From Bacillus sp. FJAT-22090 (GTDB lineage Bacteria > Bacillota > Bacilli > Bacillales_A > Planococcaceae), in assembly GCF_001278755.1 (NCBI RefSeq), contig NZ_CP012601.1:3968154-4032153 (forward strand): a DNA stretch of 64,000 bases, given 5' to 3'. Position 1 is the stretch's first letter. The number at the start of each line of letters is the position of its first letter. The notes beneath the pieces were generated by a model. The model was not told the origin of the DNA and ran no database searches. It saw nothing but the letters and a program-made list of their open reading frames with translations. Made by a program: the position numbers and the translations under genes. Positions 1 to 8,120 of this stretch are shown here, piece by piece.

Positions 1-2982
1 GAAGGTGGCTCCGATGTTATCCTATTGGAAACAAGTCAGGATATGCTAAACGTGAAGGCCGCAACCATTGGTATACAACAAGCATTTACAGAAACAGGGA
101 AAGAGCTTCCTATCATGATATCTGGAACAATCGAGCCAATGGGAACGACACTTGCGGGTCAAAGTATTGAAGCATTCTACATTTCAATTGAACATATTAA
201 ACCACTCTCTGTGGGACTCAACTGTGCAACAGGACCAGAATTTATGACGGATCATATTCGCTCCCTTTCTGAGTTATCAGATGGATATGTCAGCTGTTAT
301 CCAAATGCAGGATTACCGGATGAAGAAGGACATTACCATGAATCACCTGAATCGCTTTCGAAGAAGTTAAAAGGCTTTGCAGAAAAAGGATGGTTAAATG
401 TTGTAGGTGGATGCTGCGGAACTACTCCGGCACATATTCAAGCAGTTCGCGTAGCAGTAAAAGATATTGCACCCCGGAAGCCAGCTGAAACTGGTCATGG
501 TCATGTGGTTTCTGGGATTGAACCATTACAATATGACGAAACAATGCGTCCACTCTTAATAGGGGAAAGAACAAATGTGATTGGTTCGCGAAAATTTAAA
601 CGACTTATAGTGGAAGAAAAGTTTGAAGAAGCTTCAGAAATTGCACGTGCACAAGTAAAAGGTGGTGCTCACGTCATCGATATTTGTCTTGCAAACCCTG
701 ACAGAGATGAATTATCTGACATGACCAATTTCATGAAGGAAGTTGTGAAAAAAGTGAAAGTGCCACTTGTCATTGATTCCACTGATGAAAATGTAATTGA
801 AGAGGCATTGAAATATTCACAAGGTAAAACAATTATCAACTCGATCAATCTAGAGGATGGCGAAGAGCGTTTTGATGCTGTAATGCCACTTGTAAAAAAA
901 TATGGAGCAGCTGTAGTAGTTGGAACAATTGATGAAGTGGGAATGGCGGTTACACGTGAACGGAAGCTGGAGATTGCAGAACGTTCCTATGATTTGCTCG
1001 TAAATAAATGGGGACTTGCACCAGAAGATATCATTTTTGACCCACTAGTTTTCCCTGTAGGTACAGGAGATCAACAATATATTGGATCAGCTGTGGAAAC
1101 AATAGAAGGAATTCGTTTAATCAAAGATAAGATGCCTCGCTCACTAACTATTTTAGGAGTAAGTAATGTTTCATTCGGTCTACCACCAGTTGGTCGAGAA
1201 GTGCTCAATGCTGTTTATTTGTATCATTGCACACAAGCAGGGCTTGATTATGCAATCGTAAACACAGAAAAACTAGAGCGATATGCATCTATTCCTGAAC
1301 AGGAAATTGCGATGGCAAATGAACTGTTATTTACAACAACAGATAAAACTTTAGCTGATTTTACTGACTTTTATCGAGACAAAAAGAAAGAAAAGACCGA
1401 AGCGGATATCCCGAAAACGGTACCCGAACGTCTTGCTTATTATATTGTGGAAGGTACGAAAGAAGGGCTTATTCCAGATCTAGAAGCAGCACTTAAAATG
1501 TATGATACCCCATTAGAAGTTATAAATGGTCCATTGATGGAAGGTATGTCTGAAGTAGGGCGCCTTTTTAATGACAATCAATTGATAGTGGCAGAAGTGC
1601 TACAAAGTGCTGGTGTGATGAAGGCTTCGGTTGCTTATTTGGAACAGTTTATGGAAAAGAAAGAAGATGACTCTGGTAAAGGGAAAATTGTTCTTGCGAC
1701 TGTAAAAGGTGATGTACACGACATTGGAAAAAACTTGGTCGATATCATATTAAGCAATAACGGATATAAAGTAATCGACGTTGGAATAAAAGTAACCCCT
1801 GCCACTTTAATAGAAGTTATTCGAAAAGAAAAGCCAGATATCGTAGGTCTATCAGGGCTTCTCGTAAAGTCTGCTCAACAAATGGTTATTACCGCACAAG
1901 ACTTTAAAGAAGCAGGTATTGAAGTTCCAATGCTTGTAGGAGGAGCAGCTCTATCTCGTCGTTTTACAGAAACAAAAATTTCGGCTGAGTACGACGGACC
2001 TGTCCTATATGCAAAAGATGCGATGCAAGGATTAGAGCTAGCAAATCGTCTACAAAATGATGAAGATAAATCCGTTTTACTGGAGGAATTAATAACGCAA
2101 CAAGAAAAACGGAAGGTAGCAGAAGCCGCACGGGCTTCCAAACAAGCTGTAGCTGTTTTAACGATACCAGTCAAAACAGTACGTGAAGATGTCCAAGTAT
2201 TTAACCCTAAAGACTTACGTCGACACGTTTTAAAAGATTATTCAGTGTCACACTTATATCCATACGTTAATATGCGAACGCTGATCGGGCATCACTTAGG
2301 CTTAAAGGGGTATAGTGATAAATTATTAGAACAAGGCGACGAGCGTGCGGTGGATTTACATGAACTAGTAACCGAATTTCTAGGAGCCGGCATTTTAAAA
2401 CCATCTGGAATGTATCAATTTTTCCCTGCACAATCAGATGGCGATGATGTAGTAATCTATGACCCAACGGATGCCAAAACAGAAATAGAACGATACACGT
2501 TTCCTCGTCAATCTGTAGAACCATACCTTTGCTTAGCGGACTACTTGAAATCCGTCGAAAGTGGTGAAATGGATTATGTTGCATTCATGCTCGTTACAGC
2601 AGGACATGGTGTTCGGGAAGCGGCTAATAAACTAAAAGAACAAGGGAAGTTTTTAGAAAGTCATGCATTGCAGGCAACTGCACTGGAACTGGCAGAAGGA
2701 TTTGCGGAACGTATACACCAGGAAATCCGAGATCAATGGGGCTTCCCAGATGCAACTGATTTTACAATGCGTGACCGATTCGCAGCAAAATACCAAGGAC
2801 AACGCTTCTCTTTTGGCTACCCTGCTTGTCCAAATTTAGATGATCAAGCAAAATTGTTTGGACTACTTAAACCAGAGGACATCGGTGTGCAATTAACCGA
2901 AGAGTTCATGATGGAGCCGGAAGCATCGGTCTCTGCCATCGTATTCGCACATCCAGATGCGAGATATTTTGTAGTCGACTAA
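1..2982 (+). CDS. metH: Cobalamin-dependent methionine synthase, 5'-truncated by the window edge
   Basis: This cytoplasmic enzyme moves a methyl group from 5-methyltetrahydrofolate to homocysteine through cobalamin. The frame is open from base 1 (visible start Glu-Gly-Gly-Ser), so the true start lies upstream; 993 residues are visible of about 1,150 usual in bacilli. In order one sees the end of the homocysteine-binding barrel with the zinc-ligand motif GGCCGTTP (about residue 135), the pterin-binding domain (LLIGERTNVIGS, about 180), the cap region, the B12 domain with DVHDIGKN (about 571; its His is the lower cobalt ligand in the family), and a C-terminal AdoMet-reactivation domain. A strong terminator follows at once, so it ends its transcription unit. 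Identification is secure; the Met codon at 25 is internal. Confidence 0.97.
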   Translation, partial: EGGSDVILLETSQDMLNVKAATIGIQQAFTETGKELPIMISGTIEPMGTTLAGQSIEAFYISIEHIKPLSVGLNCATGPEFMTDHIRSLSELSDGYVSCYPNAGLPDEEGHYHESPESLSKKLKGFAEKGWLNVVGGCCGTTPAHIQAVRVAVKDIAPRKPAETGHGHVVSGIEPLQYDETMRPLLIGERTNVIGSRKFKRLIVEEKFEEASEIARAQVKGGAHVIDICLANPDRDELSDMTNFMKEVVKKVKVPLVIDSTDENVIEEALKYSQGKTIINSINLEDGEERFDAVMPLVKKYGAAVVVGTIDEVGMAVTRERKLEIAERSYDLLVNKWGLAPEDIIFDPLVFPVGTGDQQYIGSAVETIEGIRLIKDKMPRSLTILGVSNVSFGLPPVGREVLNAVYLYHCTQAGLDYAIVNTEKLERYASIPEQEIAMANELLFTTTDKTLADFTDFYRDKKKEKTEADIPKTVPERLAYYIVEGTKEGLIPDLEAALKMYDTPLEVINGPLMEGMSEVGRLFNDNQLIVAEVLQSAGVMKASVAYLEQFMEKKEDDSGKGKIVLATVKGDVHDIGKNLVDIILSNNGYKVIDVGIKVTPATLIEVIRKEKPDIVGLSGLLVKSAQQMVITAQDFKEAGIEVPMLVGGAALSRRFTETKISAEYDGPVLYAKDAMQGLELANRLQNDEDKSVLLEELITQQEKRKVAEAARASKQAVAVLTIPVKTVREDVQVFNPKDLRRHVLKDYSVSHLYPYVNMRTLIGHHLGLKGYSDKLLEQGDERAVDLHELVTEFLGAGILKPSGMYQFFPAQSDGDDVVIYDPTDAKTEIERYTFPRQSVEPYLCLADYLKSVESGEMDYVAFMLVTAGHGVREAANKLKEQGKFLESHALQATALELAEGFAERIHQEIRDQWGFPDATDFTMRDRFAAKYQGQRFSFGYPACPNLDDQAKLFGLLKPEDIGVQLTEEFMMEPEASVSAIVFAHPDARYFVVD

Positions 2983-2990
2983 AAAAATGA

Positions 2991-3021
2991 AACACCGCCA
3001 ACTGGTTGGTGGTGTTTTTTT
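2991..3021 (+). terminator. Intrinsic terminator after metH
   Basis: An AACACCGCCA / TGGTGGTGTT stem with a short loop is followed by seven T. It starts nine bases after the metH stop codon. Confidence 0.9.
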
Positions 3022-3062
3022 GAGGAAAAATGTGAATCGATCAATCTCCCAATTACTTGTTT

Positions 3063-3827
3063 TTATTGAACAAGCTCCTTGTCACTTTTGACTCTCTTCA
3101 ATTGTGCCACGATAATGACGCTTATAATGACAAGTAAAAACCAGGAGCTGATTTTACCGATGTGGACAAGGGACCATGCAGCTTCCTGGTTTGGATATTG
3201 CCATGCACCAAAGAATGTGGTGATATTTTCAGCAATCCAAATAAAGAAACCAATTAAAATGAAGGAGAGAATCATCGGCATTTTATAGATTTTATCGTTG
3301 ATCTGGAAGGTGACGATTGTTCGGAAGAAAATAATAAAGAGTAATCCCTTCAACCACCAACGAATGTCATAGGTGAAGTGATGAGCAAAGAAATTAAGAT
3401 AAATAAGAATGCTAATACTGACTGCCCAAAAGGACTTTGGCCAATGATAAATATGTAAATCTAAATGACGCCAACTTTGACAAATGTAACTCGCGACGCT
3501 CGCATACATGAAACCACTATACAGTGGGACACCAAAAACCTTACTATATGCATCCTCTGGGTAACTCCAAGAACCCATATGGACTTTATATAATTCCAGG
3601 GCTAGACCAATTACATGAAATAAACATATGACTTTGAACTCATCGATTGTTTCTAATTTAGAGACAAGCATGAATACTTGAGCACCAATACAAATTATTA
3701 AAATTAAATCATATCTTGGTAAAAATGGAGTATCTACATATTTCGAAAAGGCCAGAGCTGCAAATATGATTACCGGAAAAATACAAGAAATTGCTTGTAA
3801 ATAAACAAATCGTAAAAAGTTTTTCAT
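3063..3827 (-). CDS. DUF817 family integral membrane protein (YoaT-like)
   Basis: A 254-residue protein made almost wholly of hydrophobic segments (about seven to eight predicted membrane helices), recognisable as the DUF817 family, which includes B. subtilis YoaT. Conserved aromatic and histidine-rich stretches such as HVIGLALELYKVHMGSW and FAHHFTYDIRWW lie between helices. The start ATG is preceded by a GAGG ribosome site (complement of about 3834-3837). No function is known for the family. It converges on metH and is divergent from the Tyr-Pro-rich gene, so it is probably monocistronic. The membrane assignment is clear; no reaction can be proposed. Confidence 0.85.
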   Translation of the reverse strand: MKNFLRFVYLQAISCIFPVIIFAALAFSKYVDTPFLPRYDLILIICIGAQVFMLVSKLETIDEFKVICLFHVIGLALELYKVHMGSWSYPEDAYSKVFGVPLYSGFMYASVASYICQSWRHLDLHIYHWPKSFWAVSISILIYLNFFAHHFTYDIRWWLKGLLFIIFFRTIVTFQINDKIYKMPMILSFILIGFFIWIAENITTFFGAWQYPNQEAAWSLVHIGKISSWFLLVIISVIIVAQLKRVKSDKELVQ

Positions 3828-3958
3828 AAGCCAACCTCGGCTTTCTGCAAAAATTTGTATTGCTTACCATATGGACGAAAAGCATATGCACAGGGTTTCT
3901 TGTTCAACCGTATATAGACAAATCGCTTATTCTTACCTAGACACTTTATCCCGACTTG

Positions 3959-3967
3959 CATAATTTA
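3959..3967 (+). promoter_or_regulatory. Sigma-K-like -10 element upstream of the Tyr-Pro-rich gene
   Basis: CATAATTTA fits the mother-cell sigma-K -10 pattern CATA-N3-TA. It lies 35 bases before the ATG at 4003, leaving room for a short leader containing the ribosome site at 3989-3994. A candidate -35 (AC core in GACA, about 3940) is weaker and the spacing is approximate, so this is a suggestion, not a firm call. Confidence 0.4.
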
Positions 3968-4002
3968 TAGAGATTTTATTAAATCATTAGGAGTGAAGTG
4001 GA

Positions 4003-4227
4003 ATGTTTTTGCCATTTGGAGATGGATATCGAGATGGAGGTCGGGACCGAGACCGAGACCGAGACCGAGATTACCCAAGATACCCAAGATATCCGCAGTA
4101 TCCAAGATTTCCAAGATTTCCAAGATTTCCGTATTATCCATACTATCCGTATTATCCGTACTATCCATATTATCCTTATTATCCGGGATATGGTTATCCA
4201 GGATATCAAGGAAGATACGGTTACTAA
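4003..4227 (+). CDS. Low-complexity Tyr-Pro/Arg-Asp repeat protein, possible spore-surface protein
   Basis: A 74-residue protein of extreme composition. Residues 8-23 are an Arg-Asp dipeptide run, about 24-42 are YPR/FPR repeats, about 43-61 are YPY repeats, and the tail is GYPGYQGRYGY. There is no Cys, no signal peptide and no membrane segment. The start is fixed by AGGAGTGA at 3989-3996, seven bases before the ATG. I do not recognise a named family. Tyr-, Pro- and Gly-rich low-complexity proteins of this size are common in Bacillus spore coats and crusts, and the sigma-K-like -10 box upstream agrees with that, but the role is inference. Nearly repetitive codons make the locus prone to length variation. 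Three overlapping frames are also open only because of the repeats. Confidence 0.7.
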   Translation: MFLPFGDGYRDGGRDRDRDRDRDYPRYPRYPQYPRFPRFPRFPYYPYYPYYPYYPYYPYYPGYGYPGYQGRYGY

Positions 4228-4241
4228 GAATTTAATTTACT

Positions 4242-4270
4242 AGAGAGAGGGGGGCTCCCCTTTCTTTTTA
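4242..4270 (+). terminator. Intrinsic terminator of the Tyr-Pro-rich gene
   Basis: AGAGAGAGGGG pairs with CCCCTTTCTTTTT across a GGCT loop with one wobble pair, ending in a T run. It isolates the upstream gene as a single-gene unit. Confidence 0.8.
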
Positions 4271-4374
4271 ATTTCTTAAAGAAAATGGACAACCTAGAAA
4301 AAGCAGGTATTTTAGGAAGGACGTCGAAGGTTTATAGGAATTAATTATTAGGAGGAACTTTTATTTTATTTTTA

Positions 4375-4533
4375 ATGATACCAATAATAATCGTAATGAT
4401 TGGTTTGTATTGTATTACATTAGCACTTTGGGAAATCAGAGTAGGTGCTGATCGAAAAAAGTATATAACTTATATGTTCACAGGTTTAGTATTAATTTTT
4501 ATAGTTCCTAAATTGTTAGTGGGGGAAATTTAA
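4375..4533 (+). CDS. Small two-helix membrane protein
   Basis: A 52-residue open frame with two hydrophobic segments (IPIIIVMIGLYCITLAL and a second ending IFIVPKLLVG) split by a charged loop with VGADRKKY. I do not recognise it. The first ATG is 19 bases past a perfect AGGAGG (4350-4355), too far for normal initiation; the codon at the ideal distance, in frame at 4363, is ATT, which would give 56 residues. Either translation starts at ATT, as in infC of other bacteria, or a former ATG has been lost. It ends four bases before the next gene, so the two are probably cotranscribed. Confidence 0.55.
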   Translation: MIPIIIVMIGLYCITLALWEIRVGADRKKYITYMFTGLVLIFIVPKLLVGEI

Positions 4534-4537
4534 CATA

Positions 4538-5308
4538 ATGACATTAGACAATTTTGAAGAATATGATAATCCTATTTTATATGATCTTGAAAATAACGCT
4601 TATTCAGATGATGTGAAATTCTTAATGAAATGGGCTGCTAAAACAGAAGGAATAATTATAGATTTGGCTTGTGGAACGGGTAGAGCTACTATTCCATTGG
4701 CCAAGGAAGGATATAAACTAATTGGAGTAGACCTACATAGCGGTATGTTAAATGAAGCAAAAAAGAAAGCATCTGCTCTTCATTTACAAGTTGATTGGAT
4801 CGAACAAGATTGTTCCGAATTAGAATTGAATATAAAAAGTAATTTGATATTCTCTGTTGGAAATTCTTTTCAACATTTCCTTACAAATGACGATCAAGAT
4901 GGATTGTTGACCTCTGTAAATAAGCATCTAGAAACCAAAGGAATCTTCATTTTTGGAACAAGATTTCCAACTGCAGAGGAATTGTTACAACCAAACACAG
5001 AAGAATATTGGAAAACTTATACGGATAAGGAAACTCACCATAAAGTAGATGTATACACGATTAGTAGATATGAGTCCTTAAACCAAGTGCAACATTACAC
5101 AACGATAAGAAGATATAAAGATCAAATTGGAGAAATAGTGAAAGAGGTAAAAACAAATATTAGTTTAAGGTATGTGTTTCCAAAGGAAATGGAGCGACTA
5201 TTATTTTCAAATGGATTCGAAATTCTTCATGTGTACAAGGATTGGAATGAAACACCTTTGACAGATGATAGCGAACAAATGATTTATGTTTGCCAAAAAA
5301 TAAAATAG
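4538..5308 (+). CDS. Class I SAM-dependent methyltransferase
   Basis: A 256-residue cytoplasmic protein with the Rossmann-type methyltransferase core: motif I IIDLACGTGRATIPLA (about residues 40-55) binds the methionine part of SAM, and an acidic residue after beta-2 (IGVDLH) binds the ribose. The C-terminal half forms a beta-rich substrate-side region. The substrate cannot be read from the sequence. The ATG is preceded by GGGGGA at an acceptable distance and follows the small membrane-protein gene by four bases. A NUDIX gene starts 16 bases downstream, so the three are likely one transcript. Confidence 0.88.
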   Translation: MTLDNFEEYDNPILYDLENNAYSDDVKFLMKWAAKTEGIIIDLACGTGRATIPLAKEGYKLIGVDLHSGMLNEAKKKASALHLQVDWIEQDCSELELNIKSNLIFSVGNSFQHFLTNDDQDGLLTSVNKHLETKGIFIFGTRFPTAEELLQPNTEEYWKTYTDKETHHKVDVYTISRYESLNQVQHYTTIRRYKDQIGEIVKEVKTNISLRYVFPKEMERLLFSNGFEILHVYKDWNETPLTDDSEQMIYVCQKIK

Positions 5309-5324
5309 TACAATGGAGGTTAAT

Positions 5325-5774
5325 ATGGGTTATATCGAGGAATTACGTAAGACAGTTGGAAATCAACCCCTCATATTAGTTGGAGTTGCAGTTGCAGTGA
5401 TTAATGAACAAGGGGAATTCTTATTGCAAAAAAGACAAGATGGATTATGGGGTGTTCCAGGAGGTTTTATCGAACTAGGGGAATCAACTGAGGAAGCTGG
5501 AAGAAGAGAAGTTTTGGAAGAAACGGGATTAGAAGTAGGTAAACTTGATTTAGTAGGTGTTTTCTCTGGAAAACAGTATTTTGTTCAATTACCAAATGGG
5601 GATGAATTCTATCCAGTGACAATTGCTTATATGACAAACGAATTAAAGGGTGGGAGTTTAAAGGCAGACGGTGAAGAAACTGTGGAAGTTCAGTTTTTTA
5701 AAGTAACGGAACTACCTGAAGGGCTCAATCCGCTCATTAAAAATCTTATAAAGCAACATTCTTTATCTCTTTAA
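5325..5774 (+). CDS. NUDIX hydrolase
   Basis: A 149-residue NUDIX protein, which would cleave a nucleoside diphosphate linked to some other group. The full NUDIX box GX5EX7REUXEEXGU is present: GGFIELGESTEEAGRREVLEETGLE, split here as GGFIELGEST and REVLEETGLE, at about residues 46-70. The longer frame from 5313 is rejected because GGAGG (5315-5319) lies inside it and sits five bases before the ATG at 5325. Substrate specificity cannot be inferred. It belongs to the run of small accessory enzyme genes at 4.4-7.7 kb. Confidence 0.9.
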   Translation: MGYIEELRKTVGNQPLILVGVAVAVINEQGEFLLQKRQDGLWGVPGGFIELGESTEEAGRREVLEETGLEVGKLDLVGVFSGKQYFVQLPNGDEFYPVTIAYMTNELKGGSLKADGEETVEVQFFKVTELPEGLNPLIKNLIKQHSLSL

Positions 5775-5798
5775 AATACAGAAAGGAATGGAGATTTA

Positions 5799-6227
5799 AT
5801 GTCTGAAAATATACAAGAACTTACTTACAAAGAACAATGGTTAGAAGCCTTTCAAGTTATGAAACAGTTAAGAACAGAGTTGACAGAGGATACCTATCTA
5901 GAGTTACTTCAAGAAATGAAAAAAGACGGTTATACATTGTATGCTCTATATGAGAATAATAAGATTGTATCCTTAGCTGGTTTTAGTTGGAGAACAAACT
6001 TTTATAATAAACGCCACATTTTCATTTATGATCTCGTAACAGATTACCAGCATCGGTCATTCGGGTACGGAGAGAAATTATTAAATTATTTACATAACTG
6101 GGCTAAGGAAAACGGAGCAGAATATGTTGCATTAGAATCAGGCATTCAACGAAATAATGCACATCGTTTTTATGAGGAAAAATTAAACTATGAAAAATGG
6201 TGTTATTCATTTAGAAAATCTTTGTAA
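5799..6227 (+). CDS. GNAT-family N-acetyltransferase
   Basis: A 142-residue acetyl-CoA-dependent transferase of the GNAT fold. The acetyl-CoA pyrophosphate-binding loop is the HRSFGYGEKLL segment (about residues 86-96), and the family's late signature ALESGIQRNNAHRFYEEKLNY follows (split: ALESGIQ, NNAHRFYEE). It starts 24 bases after the NUDIX gene with AAAGGAATGGAG as ribosome site. The acceptor is unknown; candidates run from small amines and antibiotics to protein N-termini. Confidence 0.85.
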   Translation: MSENIQELTYKEQWLEAFQVMKQLRTELTEDTYLELLQEMKKDGYTLYALYENNKIVSLAGFSWRTNFYNKRHIFIYDLVTDYQHRSFGYGEKLLNYLHNWAKENGAEYVALESGIQRNNAHRFYEEKLNYEKWCYSFRKSL

Positions 6228-6266
6228 CGAAAGGAAGTAGTAACGATCGAAGCAAAAACTAAAATT

Positions 6267-6998
6267 TTGGACATGAATAAGGATAGTTGGGAGAAATCTG
6301 CGGAACGATTTTTCGGAAGAACAGCTCTTCCCGAATATGGGCCTTTTTCGATAAACGAGGAACAGCACGGACTATTTGGAGACATTTCAAATCAAAAGGT
6401 ATTGGATATTGGATGTGGTAGTGGTCATTCATTACAGTATATGGGTAACCGAGGAGCTAAGGAACTATGGGGATTAGACCTTTCTACAAAGCAAATAGAA
6501 ACAGCAAATAAATTATTAAGTAATCAACAGGTTAAAGTAACATTATTCGAGTCTCCTATGGAGAAAAATCCAGGACTACCTAGTGATTACTTTGATATTG
6601 CATACTCTATTTATGCATTAGGTTGGACAGTTGATTTACAGCGGACATTGAAAAATATCCATCACTACTTAAAGCCGGGTGGATTATTTATCTTTAGTTG
6701 GGAGCACCCTTTACATGATCGTTTGTCCTATGAACAGTCATCGTTTTATTTCAATAAATCTTACATTGTAGAAGGTCCAGAATACAACGAAGCATGGCAT
6801 AACGAGGTAATTATACATCATCGAAAACTAAGTACATATATAAATACACTCATTGAATGTGGTTTCACCATCGATAAGGTAATAGATGATGTTATATTCC
6901 CTGATAACAATATTTCTGATAATCCCTCCAAATGGTACTCAACACAAAAAGCACAATTAGTGCCTGCAACGTTTATAATAAAAGCATACAAAAAGTAA
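6267..6998 (+). CDS. Class I SAM-dependent methyltransferase with uncertain start
   Basis: A 243-residue methyltransferase with motif I VLDIGCGSGHSLQYM (about residues 45-59), an acidic LWGLDLS ribose-binding segment and motif post-I-like PSDYFDIAYSIYALGW. It resembles ubiquinone/menaquinone-type and other small-molecule methyltransferases; the substrate is unknown. The start is awkward: TTG 6267 and ATG 6273 have no ribosome site near them, while AAAGGAAG (6230-6237) is eight bases before an in-frame ATC at 6246 (peptide IEAKTKILDMNKDSW). A near-cognate ATC start or a mutated ATG is possible, adding seven residues. Confidence 0.85.
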   Translation: MDMNKDSWEKSAERFFGRTALPEYGPFSINEEQHGLFGDISNQKVLDIGCGSGHSLQYMGNRGAKELWGLDLSTKQIETANKLLSNQQVKVTLFESPMEKNPGLPSDYFDIAYSIYALGWTVDLQRTLKNIHHYLKPGGLFIFSWEHPLHDRLSYEQSSFYFNKSYIVEGPEYNEAWHNEVIIHHRKLSTYINTLIECGFTIDKVIDDVIFPDNNISDNPSKWYSTQKAQLVPATFIIKAYKK

Positions 6999-7047
6999 TT
7001 AAAGGTCTTGAGTTTATTGAAAATTGGGACTGAGGAAGGTGATAGAT

Positions 7048-7245
7048 ATGAATAGTGTTTGGTCTAGGTATAAACATTGGCTATTTTATAGCTTTGTAGT
7101 AATCGGTTTGATAATTAGTTTTTCTAAATTTACTTATTCAGTACAAGCTATTATAGCAACGATTTTTGGCATAGTTGGAATTTTAGGAGTTACATATCTT
7201 ACCTTTCAAATTGAAACTCAAAAACGAAAAGAAAATAAAAAATAG
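7048..7245 (+). CDS. Small membrane protein, unknown function
   Basis: A 65-residue protein with two predicted membrane helices (about residues 11-30 and 35-55) and a basic tail QKRKENKK. The start ATG is chosen because GAGGAAGGTG lies just upstream at about 7032-7041; an earlier TTG at 7024 would put that site inside the gene. It is not recognised. It stands 18-24 bases before the deoxyribosyltransferase-like gene and probably shares its transcript. Confidence 0.65.
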   Translation: MNSVWSRYKHWLFYSFVVIGLIISFSKFTYSVQAIIATIFGIVGILGVTYLTFQIETQKRKENKK

Positions 7246-7268
7246 TAATTGTTAAAGGTTGAGTGAGA

Positions 7269-7658
7269 ATGAAGTTTTATATTGCATCCAGTTTTCAAAA
7301 TATTGATTCTGTTAAATATGTAAGTGAAGTTCTAAAAAACAAAGGTTATATTCATACATATGACTGGACTAAAAATGAAAGAGTTTCAACTATAGAAAAA
7401 CTTCAAGCAATAGGACAAGAGGAGAAAAATGGTGTCCTGAATGCCGACATTCTTGTGGTATTATTACCCGCAGGAAAAGGGAGTCACATAGAATTTGGAA
7501 TAGCGCTGGGACAGGGTAAAAAGGTTTTTCTATACTCACCAAACGATGATGTTAGAGACTTAGAAACAACGAGCACATTTTATCATTTGCCGGAAGTAGA
7601 AATAGTGATTGGAACTATAGACGAATTAATTGATACGATTACAACAAGAATAAGATAG
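7269..7658 (+). CDS. Nucleoside 2-deoxyribosyltransferase-like protein
   Basis: A 130-residue Rossmann-like protein of the nucleoside 2-deoxyribosyltransferase superfamily. Visible marks are the opening MKFYIASSF, the central acidic segment GVLNADILVVLLP with a nucleotide-site Asp, and GKGSHIEFGIALGQGKKVFLYSP, where the conserved Glu of the family normally attacks the deoxyribose. Members swap or hydrolyse bases on deoxynucleosides or nucleotides. Start ATG 7269 fits homologues; GTG 7263 is two codons earlier. A hairpin terminator follows. Confidence 0.75.
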   Translation: MKFYIASSFQNIDSVKYVSEVLKNKGYIHTYDWTKNERVSTIEKLQAIGQEEKNGVLNADILVVLLPAGKGSHIEFGIALGQGKKVFLYSPNDDVRDLETTSTFYHLPEVEIVIGTIDELIDTITTRIR

Positions 7659-7663
7659 GAAAA

Positions 7664-7703
7664 AAGAGTATGTTTGGATTAGTATTTTCCAAACATGCTC
7701 TTT
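7664..7703 (+). terminator. Terminator-like hairpin
   Basis: AAAGAGTATGTTTGGA pairs with TTCCAAACATGCTCTTT across an eight-base loop. The T tract is short, so efficiency is uncertain. Confidence 0.65.
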
Positions 7704-8120
7704 CATAGTTTATGAAGAAAATATCTACTTAAATAGTAGCATGAGACACGGAAACGCACTTGCCGCACGCTACGCATGAGCCTCAGCAGAATGAGTCGCT
7801 CCACAATCTGGTAGAATCCCTTGAATATGTTCTGTATTCAGAATGATTGATTAACAAAACAATATATAAAATCTACGTATTCTATATCAAAAGAATACAC
7901 TGGCATTCGAGCCTTGCCAGCCGCATGACGTGCCGTATGAGACAGGTGTATGCGCTTGCGCATACAGCGGCTCATGCGGACGTGCGGCCAGCGTGAATGA
8001 CAATAGTTGGTGATGTATCCGGTAAAGTCTATGCATAAAAGGTGCTTTCAGAGTAGAAATACGGCTGGTTTTGCACACTACTCTTTAACTCCGCTGGTTG
8101 AAGCTCTATCCTAACGAAGT
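7704..8120. other. Gene-free, locally GC-rich stretch with a long hairpin
   Basis: No credible gene is seen. Bases 7921-7988 fold into a long imperfect hairpin: an inner perfect nine-pair stem TGTATGCGC-TT-GCGCATACA, then CCGTATGAG with CTCATGCGG, then ACGT with ACGT and CCGC with GCGG across a three-base bulge. A second smaller pairing joins AGAGTAG (about 8050) with CTACTCT (about 8080). The base composition is clearly richer in GC than the neighbours. It looks like a decayed mobile or repeat element; no domain V of a group II intron and no transposase remnant is recognisable. Confidence 0.5.

Noticed and set aside
3965-4243. Overlapping alternative proteins at the Tyr-Pro-rich gene
   Set aside because: Other frames on both strands stay open because of the short-period repeat; only the 4003 frame has a ribosome site at the right distance.
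7921-7988. Group II intron domain V or T-box leader
   Set aside because: The diagnostic AGC/GAAA core of domain V and the T-box bulge TGGNACCGCG are absent.
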